From Peromyscus leucopus (Eukaryota; Chordata; Mammalia; Rodentia; Cricetidae): a stretch of DNA of 64,000 nt. The translations under genes were made by a program, and so were the position numbers. The notes beneath the pieces were generated by a model that ran no database searches, was not told the origin of the DNA, and was given only the letters and a program-made list of their open reading frames with translations. Every line of letters begins with the position of its first letter. Position 1 is the stretch's first letter. Below are positions 55,680-64,000 of the stretch, one piece after another. The stretch spans positions 396,001 to 460,000 of the forward strand of contig NC_051071.1 in assembly GCF_004664715.2 (NCBI RefSeq), given 5' to 3'.

Positions 55680-56560
55680 TAAAGTGATTTATGGCTCCTT
55701 GTTAAGAGTAGCTATAAGTGGATAGGGCTAAAGTCATGGCCAACAGTTAAAAAGCCACCTCTGACCCCATTGAGCAGCAGGTGGGCAGTTCAGGCACTTG
55801 GGACTCATGGGACCTTACCCCGGCTTTTCTGGCAACAGTCTGGGACCAATACTGCAGGACTGGATGCTCAGCCTGGAACGTCATTTGGACATGGAAGCAT
55901 ACGAGTGGACAGTAAACAGGTTGCTGCTTCGGGGATTTGGGTACCAACCCAGTGCCAGCCTTGAGCAACCACTTGGAGTTGACCTTGAGCATGGGCTCCT
56001 GTCCTTGCTGCAGAAATGAGATCCCTGCCAGGGCTGGCTGGGGAGGCCGTGTGAGGTAATGTGTGGGCCCCAACCGCAGAGACCACCTGTATACATCCTG
56101 CTTATTGTTAGACTGATAGATAACGGTGGGCAAGTGCCCGGGAACCCAGAGCTGGCTGTGGTAAGGCTGCTGCATCAGAGGCCTGGTGGTTACCGGCCAC
56201 CATTAGTAGGACTGAGGCGGAAAGAGTCAACGAACTGGGGCCTCCCTGCCTCCCACCAGCAGCTGCTGTAGGAGGGAGAGAAAGCCGATGGCCCTGTGGG
56301 CCCCCAGGGCCGGCTCCAGCTTAGTTAAACTGTTTTTATCTCCCATAAATCCTCATGAGCGGCTCTGAGGCTCGGCAGAACCCTGGATTGCCAGTTAAGT
56401 GTTTTCTCTGCACGGACTGCCTCTGTTAAATTGCCTGGCGTTTATGTGTCTAGACTCCGCAGTTTGGGTATCGATTTGGACAGCGCCTGAGAAGCAAGGC
56501 CGCTGTCCTGGGCAACAACGGGCGTCTCTGTAACGCAGGCTGCTTTCTTGTTTTCCAGTG
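55680..56560. promoter_or_regulatory. Candidate conserved regulatory block
   Basis: Repeat-free 0.9 kb. It has caudal/posterior-HOX-like TTTATGG (55688) and CCATAAAT (56343), AGTTAAACTGTTTTTATCTC, CCAGTTAAGTG, TGTTAAATTGCCTGGCG and TGGGTATCGATTTGGAC, with CpGs retained in AT-rich context. Frames of 73-142 codons on both strands carry no domain. The 56320-56540 part looks most constrained. Inference from composition only. Confidence 0.45.
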
Positions 56561-57030
56561 TTGGGTCCCAGCGAAAAGTCACCCGGGGACCAGAGAGACT
56601 GCACCCCGCCTTTCTCTTGTTTGCAGCCTGCTGAGCTGGTCAGGTCCTTTCCTGCCTCTACAGTTTGTCAACGCTACCTCCCCGTTCCACGTTGTCCTCT
56701 TGCCTCTCTCTCGCAACCTCCTACTCATCCCTCCGGACCCCAAGCAAACATTTCTTATGTCTTCCTTGGCCTTCCAATCGTGATAGGAAGATCAAGACAC
56801 CCGGGTGCTCTCAGAACCATTCTGAGAGGCAGCCCATCTGCACCTGGCCAGGATGTAGCCAAAAAGGGTCATGTGACCTGCTCAAGATCATCAGCAAGCC
56901 TGAATTCTCCTTGAGTGTCTGAGGAGGATGTAGAGTTCCCAGGCCAACCTTTTCCCTCCTGGGCCCTCTACACCCTGGCTTACACCGGGTGGTGGCAATT
57001 CAGTGATTCCTGTTGCTGCTGTGGACACTA
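56561..57030. other. Unique sequence
   Basis: No repeat recognised. The 118-codon plus-strand frame has no domain. Confidence 0.4.
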
Positions 57031-57147
57031 TCCCCACCACCCCACCACCCCCACCACCCCCACCGCCTCCACCACCTCCACCACCTCCACCACCTCCACC
57101 ACCTCCACCACCTCCACCACCTCCACCACCTTCACCACCTCCACCCT
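57031..57147. repeat. (CCTCCA)n / (CCA)n repeat
   Basis: About twelve CCTCCA hexamers after CCCCA-rich copies. Short-period minisatellite, with frames of poly-Thr/Ser and poly-Val/Glu. Confidence 0.96.
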
Positions 57148-57954
57148 AGGAGCTTGTGTCCAGAGACCTCTGATCAATACCAGAGGCACTGAAGAGCCAT
57201 AGCTGACAGCCCGGTGAATCCTGGTCTGGGAGGGTGAGGGAGGCAGTGCCCCACCTTCCCCTTCGACTTTTGATCTCATCGGTACTGCCCCTTCCCCTCC
57301 TGTCAAAAAACAAAAAACAAATTTCTAGGCATGAAAAAGCACAGAGGAAAAAAAAATCCCCCCAGGGTGCTGGCTCCTGGAGTTCACACAATCATGTTTT
57401 GGAATGTTTCTGAGGAAGGCAGTAAGTATGGTCACAGGCTCTGCTGTTCTCCCGTTTGCCCCCTGAAGCCACACCTACCCCACAGGTGAGCCTCACGGTA
57501 GACACTCACCCCGTCTACACACACTGTATTGTAAAGAACCCGTCATCCCACGATGCGTGTCTAAAATCTTGTGCAAAATGAAGTCACGCCTCACTGGTGT
57601 GCTGGTGTCGCACTCTGTGAGAGTCCTTCCTTGACTGCGCCTGATAGACGTGCAGGTTGTCTCTAATTTTCTGTCACACTCAGCACAGCTGCACCAGTCA
57701 GGGTCTCTCAGCGTGAGACTGGGTTGTCACCCCCGTGGGTGAGCAGGCCGCTGCTGGTTGTGGCCGAGGCCAGTGGAGGACCCACAGGGCAAGTGAAGTC
57801 ACCCTCCTCTCCCTGCTCCTTTAGTCCGCTGACCTCAGGCCTTTCTCATTTCTGTGCCCCCTCTGCCCTTCCCAGTAAAGTCCTGCTTCTGTGCGTCATC
57901 CCTCCATCCAGTCTCCTTCAGCTGCTTGTCTGCCCCTGAGCATCCTTCCCACAG
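57148..57954. other. Unique sequence, no gene seen
   Basis: No repeat beyond a small A-rich/CA-rich run near 57305-57325. No domain in any frame. Confidence 0.4.
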
Positions 57955-58205
57955 TTTAAAGTGATGAATGGACTCCTGGTGATGCCTTCAGCAATTACTC
58001 CAAAGGGTCTCAGCTCAGTGTTTCAGAACTGGCTTTGGATTTTGTCTTCTTACGAATTCATTTTCTTCACGCAGAGTTTTGCTCTGTCTAGAAGTTTTCT
58101 ATAGCCCAAAACAGCTCCACACTCTTAGGCAAATCTTGGTTTCCCACAGTGAATGTTTTTGATCAGCTGCTAATTATTAACATGCTAATTATTCACCTAA
58201 GAGTG
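57955..58205. promoter_or_regulatory. Candidate conserved noncoding element
   Basis: AT-rich and repeat-free: CAGCAATTACTCC, CTTACGAATTCATTTTCTTC, GATCAGCTGCTAATTATTAA and CATGCTAATTATTCACC. Two GCTAATTATT motifs lie 18 bp apart next to CAGCTG (an E-box), a typical homeodomain plus bHLH arrangement. It is interrupted downstream by a B1. Confidence 0.45.
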
Positions 58206-58212
58206 TATGTCT

Positions 58213-58325
58213 GTGCCAGGGATGGGAGGGCGCACCTGTAAACACAGCATTCACGAGGCAGAGGCAGGAGGCCCTGAGTTTAAGGCCAGTGTGGGCTACA
58301 CGGTGAGACCCTGACTCAAAACCAA
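58213..58325 (+). mobile_element. Old B1 SINE
   Basis: GGGATGGGAGGGCGCACCTG, TTCACGAGGCAGAGGCAGG, GAGTTTAAGGCCAGTGTGGG, GAGACCCTGACTCAAAACC. Short and diverged. Confidence 0.8.
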
Positions 58326-58534
58326 AGCTTTGCATAGTGCCCACGCTGTCTCTCCCCACCACCCCCCGCTGCTGCACAGGTTTCCAGGGGGCTCCTGAGA
58401 GCTCACGCTCTACCTGTTCCTGGAAGAGGCAGCCCCTCTTGCCTCTAGAGTAATGGCTTTGCCGACTGCGCACTGACCGTTCATATGTGCGTCACCTTTC
58501 ACAGCAGCGGGCTTTTCTACCCCTTCCTGATAAG

Positions 58535-58615
58535 AAGGGCTGAGGCAGGACTCAGGAGTGAAGCACTTCTTAGCATATGTGAGGCCCTGGATTCAATGAC
58601 CCAGTGCAGAAATAT
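58535..58615 (+). mobile_element. ID SINE
   Basis: GAAGCACTTCTTAGCATATG, TGAGGCCCTGGATTCAATGAC. B box recognisable, head decayed. Confidence 0.6.
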
Positions 58616-58629
58616 GTAATCAATCTGGT

Positions 58630-58960
58630 GACACGTTTTTCCTAAAAATAAGCCAAACTTTGCCTCTGAATTTTCCAACAGTCACAGCGTGGAGCTGTGG
58701 GTGGTTTCTTCCCCCTCCCGGGTGCTGTGGCGTTCAGTGGCTTTCTATTTCCGGTGTCGTTCATCCTTACCTTTTCTCTCCTCTCAAGCAGTCTGCGTGG
58801 AGTCTGACTATTTTCAAAGAATCGGATCTGGATTTAGCTGAAACCCTTTCTTTTGCTTTATTCTCATTGTGTTGTGACAGGCCAGACAGCAATGGCCGCT
58901 CCTTCCTGGCTAACGATGGCTGGGCTTAGGAGGTTAATTTTTACAAAACGCAAAAGTGAC
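58630..58960. promoter_or_regulatory. Candidate conserved noncoding element
   Basis: Repeat-free, with GACACGTTTTTCCTAAAAATA, TTTCCGGTGTCGTTCATCC, CAAAGAATCGGATCTGG, GCCAGACAGCAATGGCCGC and TAACGATGGCTGGGC. CpGs retained in AT-rich surroundings. A weak candidate; no transcript signals. Confidence 0.33.
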
Positions 58961-59045
58961 AGGCATTCAGTAGAAACTGCACTCGGAGTCTGGAATCCTG
59001 ACGTCTTCCCAGGCAGGAAGGCAAGGTAAGATACTTTCTTTCTTT

Positions 59046-59266
59046 TTGAAAAAGATGTATTTATTCTTGATTTATGTGTGTGAGTATTTTGCCTGCATGC
59101 ATGCACGGGCACCACATGTCTGTGCCTGATGCCTGTGGAGACCAGAAGAAGACCCCTGGAACTGGAGTTACAGACATGTGTGAGCCTCCATGTGGGTCCT
59201 GGGAACTGAACCTGGGTCCTCTGCAGAGCAGCCAGTGCTGTTAACTGTTGAGCCCTCTCTCCGGTC
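59046..59266 (-). mobile_element. B3-type SINE
   Basis: AAAGATGTATTTATTCTTGA (reversed tail), TTTGCCTGCATGCATGCACG, CCCCTGGAACTGGAGTTACAG, CATGTGGGTCCTGGGAACTG, then the head complement (GCTGTTAACTGTTGAGCCC). Well preserved. Confidence 0.92.
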
Positions 59267-59841
59267 TGGTGTAATCTTTTGCTGCTGAGCACCAGGCAGA
59301 GGGTACTGAGCAATGGGCTCCCTATAGTGGGATGGTCACCTTCGGGGGGGGGGGGGACTCCAGGGCACCTGCAACTGGTAACAGGTTTGTCAGGACCTAA
59401 GGCAACCTACAGTTAAAAACTGCTCTAGTGTGCGGCCTTTGGCAGACAACTCGACCTCTTTGTCCTAGTGAGAACATTCCCATTTCACAGATGACATCAA
59501 TGTAGGCAGAGTTGCTGGCACTCCAAGCATTTAAACCAATGAGCCTAGAAGAGAATTTCTTTAGCTAACTACAAGAGTCCCCCAACCCTGGGCAAGCAGC
59601 GTGCTAGAAGGTGACCTGTCTAAAGAAGTTTGCTTTTTGGCTCCAGGCACAGGCCAGAGTCCCTCCTCCTCAATCCTCCCAGATGAGCTTGGCAGGACCC
59701 AGTTGGCTCAGCATGAGAAAGGAAGGCTGTGAAGACCCAGAGAGAGACTTCAAGTCTTGTACCAAACTGCAGAGCCATGTTGAGACAAGTGAGAAGTGCG
59801 CAGATTACAACACTCCACCAGCAGATTCTCAAAAGCAGATC
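59267..59841. other. Unique sequence with a 13-G run
   Basis: 13 consecutive G at 59344-59356. CCCATTTCACAGATGACATC near 59480 hints at a MIR. No gene. Confidence 0.4.
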
Positions 59842-60042
59842 AGGGCAGGTGAGACGGCTGAGCAGGTAAAGGGGCTTGCTGCCAAGCCTAAGGACCTAGG
59901 TTCAATCCTCAGGACCCACATGGTGGATGACAAGAACCAACTCCCACGAGTTGTCATCCGACCTCCACACAAGGCTGAGATACATGCATTCTCCCTCCCA
60001 ACATACACAGCAAATAAATAAATGTAATTTTAAAAAATAAAG
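59842..60042 (+). mobile_element. B2-superfamily SINE with target duplication
   Basis: GGGCAGGTGAGACGGCTGAG, GGTAAAGGGGCTTGCTGCC, AGCCTAAGGACCTAGGTTCA, ACCCACATGGTGGATGAC, then AAATAAATAAATG and an A-rich tail. AAGCAGAT occurs at 59833-59840 and 60045-60052 as the flanking duplication. Confidence 0.92.
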
Positions 60043-60301
60043 ACAAGCAGATTAAGTTTCGCAGACTGAAAATGTAATAGGCACATTGGCAACAGCAAAG
60101 CCAAAACATTCAGAGATGAATCTCAAGACAGTCCCCATGGGAAAGGCCTGGGGGGCATAGCAGGCCCCAGGGGCCCCAATAATCCTGGAAGGCAAGACTC
60201 CTGAGCATAAAGATGCCCGTCGTCCTCATATTGATGGATGGCTCCCTACATGTGCACCACACAACGCCTCCCTCCAGCTCTGTAACTTAATAAGATGATG
60301 C

Positions 60302-60405
60302 GGGGGCTGGGGATGTGGCTCAGGGATGGAGCCCACCATCAGACCCTCAGCCCAGCCCACCAGACCCTCAGCGCAACCGCCAGGATTGGAAAAAATAAAG
60401 TTTAA
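60302..60405 (+). mobile_element. ID-like SINE with internal duplication
   Basis: GGGGGCTGGGGATGTGGCTC head. 'ccaccatcagaccctcagccc' and 'ccaccagaccctcagcgc' repeat in tandem, followed by 'aaccgccaggattggaaaaaataaag'. The duplication replaces the normal A-to-B-box spacer. Confidence 0.65.
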
Positions 60406-61791
60406 TGATGATTGCAAAATGTCAGAAAGGAACAGATCCGTGAGTGGCCCAGACACCCTTGAAGGTGCATTGGGATGGGACCGGGAGTGCTCCAGGCTGG
60501 CCTCACAGTGCAGAGGGTACCACGGAGGCTCTGAGATGGGGTGCTTTCTCTCAGTGGCAGCATCTTGATGCCCTGTGCCTCAGTTTCTCAGCTTACCCAG
60601 CCCCTACTGCTGCCTAGGACATCTGAGTGTGTCCCTGCAGGCAAGGACTTTGTCTAGCGAGCACACCCTGGCAGCCAGGGTCCCAAGCCCCTGCTGTGAT
60701 CCCCATGGGGTGGGAATGGTGGAGTGGAGCGACCCTGTGGGTGAAATTGGCCCTGGACTTGTTCACCCTGATTCGGGAAAGGAGCCAGCACTGTCTGGTA
60801 ACACATGGAGCCTGCAGCTTGACTCACCCAAGGTGTACCGCTGAGTGCTGTCCCTCATACAAGAATCAGCTTCTGGGACCCCAAGGACCTCAAACTCAAC
60901 CTCATGTGGAAGCAGATGGCCCTGCATGACATGCTCACATCACACCAGCTGGAAGGCCTGGAGCTTGGGCAGCTGGGGACACCTCCTCCAGTCCTGCAGG
61001 CTCCAGCTCAGCCCTCCCCAGCCCTCCCTAAGGTGCTCCAGGATGCTTTCCCGGGACATAGTCTACCCAGCAGACTCCGACCCTGCTGGTCTGGGCCTCA
61101 GCAATAAATCTTTCCCACACCCATAAATCTCTCCCTGTAAATGCTTATTATGAGAGTGCAGGGAGACTCCGCCGGGTGGATCTGGTGTCTTCAGTCCATC
61201 GATCTCTTTGGCTGGAGTTAGTTGTGTATGTATTAAGCAGAAAGCCTGACTGGAGTGAGAGTGAGAGGTGAGAAGGTGTGTTAGGGTGAAATTTGCCGGT
61301 GTGTGCAAGCGCAAACGGAAGGAAGGGAGAGCTGCTTGCTTCCAAATGCCGTGGCCACAGAGGAGAAGTGAACATCAGTCCACACAGAAAGCTGGTGGAT
61401 CTTGGCTAGAAATGTTTGTCAGTGGGGCACCGAAAGATGTATAGAAGTTCATTAAATCACTGGTTTAGGAAGAAACAAAGGAACAAAGACAGGAGATGGT
61501 GTGGCTTCTCCTACAAGTTCCCATGGCCGCTGCCACAAACAGGCTCAAATAACACAGATGCAGTGCAGTCTCTATAGTTACGATCAGAGACCTGAAACGA
61601 CTCCCATGGAGCAGAAATCAAAGAATCGGAAGAGCTGGCTCTTGATGGAGACTCTAGAGGCATCCATTCCTGCTCTTCCAGCTTCTCGGGGCTGCTGAAT
61701 TCCACTGGCTTGTGGCTGCATCACTTAGCTCCCACCCTCCCCTGAGCGCCCTGGAGGCCTTGTACAGTCAGAGGAAGGCACAACTAACTGT
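60406..61791. other. Unique sequence, no gene seen
   Basis: About 1.4 kb. No domain in any frame. CACCCATAAATCTCTCCCTG and TAAATGCTTATTATGAGAG near 61120-61155 form a small AT-rich patch that may be conserved. Confidence 0.4.
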
Positions 61792-62262
61792 TGTTGGAGA
61801 ATAGTATTTTAAGGGGTGTTACTTTTGCTAATGTTGTTACTTTTGTCCAACTCTGTGAAGCTGTGTTACTGTGCCTGTCTAAAACACTTCATGGGCTAAT
61901 AAAGAGCTGAACAGCCAATAGTGAGGCAGGAGAACGGATAGGCGGGGCCGGCAGGCTAAAGAATTAATAGAAGGAGAAACCTGGGAGAGGAGAGGTCTGG
62001 GAGCGAGGGAAGGAGCAGGACATCAGGGGCCAGCCATCCAGCTATGCAACCAGCAACAGAGTAATAATAATAAAAAGATATACAAAAATAGAGAAAGGTA
62101 AAAGCCCAGAGGAAAAAGACAGTGGGCTAATTTAAACAAAAAAAGATACAAGAAACAAGCCAAGCTAAGGCCAGGCATTCATAATAAAGAATAAGCCTCC
62201 ACTTGTGATTTATTTGGGAGCTGGGTGGCGGGTCTCCCAAAAGAGCAAAAACAAACAACTCA
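61792..62262 (+). mobile_element. Solitary LTR of a cricetid-type endogenous retroelement
   Basis: TGTTGGAGAATAGTATTTTA, CTCTGTGAAGCTGTGTTACT, TGCCTGTCTAAAACACTTCA, GGGCTAATAAAGAGCTGAA, AGGCAGGAGAACGGATAGG, CAGGGGCCAGCCATCCAG, GGTAAAAGCCCAGAGG, AAACAAGCCAAGCTAAGGCC, CATTCATAATAAAGAATAAG, TTATTTGGGAGCTGGGTGG, ending CTCACA. I recognise it as a common cricetid LTR, probably class II. It holds TATA-like and AATAAA signals but no coding sequence. Confidence 0.78.
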
Positions 62263-64000
62263 CAATGGTCATTGCCAGCCATGCTCCACACCCCACAGGG
62301 GCCCAAGAATCTGAAGGGTTTTTTCCTTGGGACGTTGGAGCCTGTATCTCACCATGCTGAGTATAATCAAGAGGGAGACAGAAGGAGGCTGACTGCAGAA
62401 GGGGAAAGCCCGCTCCTTCCCACCCCCAGCCTCTGTCCGGACAGCCTCCCTCCCCCAGATGCCTTTGTAGGAAAGGAACCAGACACCTCTCTGCCCCTGT
62501 CTCCGGGGAGCAGCCTCTTTCTCCAGCTTCTTGGGTTGGAGTCCCTGGTCTGGGAATGTGGAATCTGCTTCCCATTGGGCCTTATGAGAAGGGTCAGAAG
62601 CAGAGGGCCATTCTGGTCAGTGGGCAGGAGGTATTTGCTCAGCCCTACAGGCAGGTGCTTTGATGTGTCAGGGTAGGCATGAGGGCAGGCTCCAGCAGGG
62701 CAGGGACCCCAGGCCAGGATTCCAAGCATGGCCCTTAGAATGGACATCCAGCTGTGAAGCTTGCCTCCTGCCCTCACCAGCCTCGCCGGACTCCATGACT
62801 ATCTTAGACAGACAGAGCCTGGCCTGTCTCCTGGGCCCACTACCTCACACTGGCCCTACTCCCAGATCCTCATACCCCCTTTTCCCTGGGGGTCCTAGCT
62901 GGAGAAGCTGGGAGAGGCCAGTGTCCGGGACCCCCACAGGGCAGAGTCCAGCCCTTGGCCTGGATAGGCTGATATGGACACTGGTCTCTGATCTTGCTTT
63001 AGTCTCTCTGTGGGGAGGAGCATGGGGGCTGGATAATGAGGAACAAGGTGTATGCCTGTTGTGCCTCTGAGGTGGATGACCAGCCTGAGCAGACACAAGA
63101 GGTGCAGTTTCTTGGGTTCCCTCGGGGAGGGGCTGGGCCAGGGGCTAGCTTCCTTCCTTCTCAGGGCCTCTCCAGCAACAATGTGCACCAGAAATGAACA
63201 AGATGACTAAGGGCCATGTGTCACAGGAACACACTTCCCCGACCTCCTCCCTCCCCTCCTGCCCTGGGTTCCTGCAGACCAGGGGAGGCTGACATTGCAC
63301 ACCCTGTGCCAGCCTCATCAATGTGCCCCTGCCTCTCTCCCATTGCTTCCCAGGAAGAACTTGGGCAAAGTAGCAGCTACACAGCAAAGCTGACCCAGGA
63401 AGATGGGACCAGTGCCCCATGTTCCTACAAGGGAGGTTGGGAGTGGCCCTGGGGCTCCAGCTATAGCCCAGGCCCAATAGCAAAGTCAGGCCTTCTCCCA
63501 GCTCCAGCCTGCCTGCCCTGCCCTTCTTAATTGGCTTCTTGGCTGAGAAACAGGACCCCAAGACCTGGTCACATCGCTGGCCATAGAATGAGAATAGAGA
63601 TGCAACCTGGGCCCAGCTCCTGTCCTGCATTGACAACACTCTGGTAAGAATTAAACCCCATCAAACCATAACAGCTCATATATAGCTGAGGACCCCCAAA
63701 GTACCCTGGGAAGGGCACCTGTTCAGGATTGTGGCCCTGGGGACCCCAGTTCTCCTGCCCTGCCATTCAACCCCTTACACTCTCCAGTGCCCTTGTCCCC
63801 TCCCCCAGGCCACAGCAGGTTGGGGGCTGGAGCTGCAGGGCCAGGGCAGGAGGAGGGGTATGCTGATGTTGATGGACTCAGGCAGCCGAGAGTGGCAGCT
63901 GCTTTCCTGGCCTTTCCGAGTAATCAGTCTACCCTGGCTGCTCCCTGCCCCCATACAGCCAGGGACCTGCTGGGAGAGGCCCAGCCAGCCCTCGGTAGGC
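62263..64000. other. Unique sequence to window end, no gene seen
   Basis: GC-rich 1.7 kb with overlapping frames of 97-164 codons on both strands and no domain. CCTTCTTAATTGGCTTCTTGG near 63525 and AAGAATTAAACCCC near 63648 are AT-rich words in an otherwise GC-rich stretch. The sequence is cut by the window edge, so a nearby exon beyond 64000 cannot be excluded. Confidence 0.45.

Noticed and set aside
56915..57202. Thr/Ser-repeat protein
   Set aside because: Translation of the (CCTCCA)n repeat.

Overview
This window is mammalian nuclear DNA from a rodent, most likely a cricetid (hamster, deer mouse or vole group). It is dense in B1, B2/B3, B4 and ID SINEs, (CA/TG)n and (CT)n microsatellites and MaLR-type LTRs. 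The young B1 copies carry a GGCGCAAAGCTACAC(A) stretch where mouse B1 usually has AGCCAGGGCTACAC. Two solitary LTRs (14759-15159 and 61792-62262) belong to families I associate with cricetid genomes. The family and species assignment is inference from these repeats. No bacterial, viral or plasmid features are present.

I find no protein-coding gene I can defend. The long open frames (360 codons on the minus strand at 38212-39294, 257 codons on the minus strand at 5003-5776) show no recognisable domain, and the first reads through a TG/CA repeat. The window therefore looks intergenic or deep-intronic. One 221-bp segment (46620-46840) has exon-like borders (pyrimidine tract plus AG, then CAG/gtaac) but no recognisable product.

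Layout. 1-13 kb: SINEs, CA repeats, two LTR fragments and a 5'-truncated L1 3' end with a G-rich tail (11152-12246). 13-19 kb: a cricetid-type LTR, then a homeodomain-motif-rich candidate conserved block (16900-17410). 19-28 kb: the most SINE-rich part, with LTRs, an AT-rich island and a polypyrimidine tract. 28-33 kb: almost repeat-free sequence with a TAATTG cluster. 33.3-34.7 kb: the strongest regulatory candidate, with TGATTGAT and TAAT motifs, a short GC-box/CpG array and a ~70-bp (TC)n tract. 35-45 kb: two Tigger DNA-transposon fragments, B1s, an MT-type LTR carrying a 25-bp tailless SINE head, and MIRs. 46-48 kb: a TCCA satellite, the exon-like segment and a CpG-rich block. 49-55 kb: B4 and CA compound repeats, a young B1 with a 42-A tail, LTRs and an old antisense L1. 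55.6-59 kb: further conserved-element candidates. 59-64 kb: SINEs, the second cricetid-type LTR and unique sequence.

As a whole it reads as a regulatory, gene-poor interval of the kind seen around developmental transcription-factor genes. That is inference from motif clustering and must be tested by cross-species alignment. The most unusual object is the tailless SINE head with an 18-bp target duplication at 40816-40876. I see no convincing new coding system.
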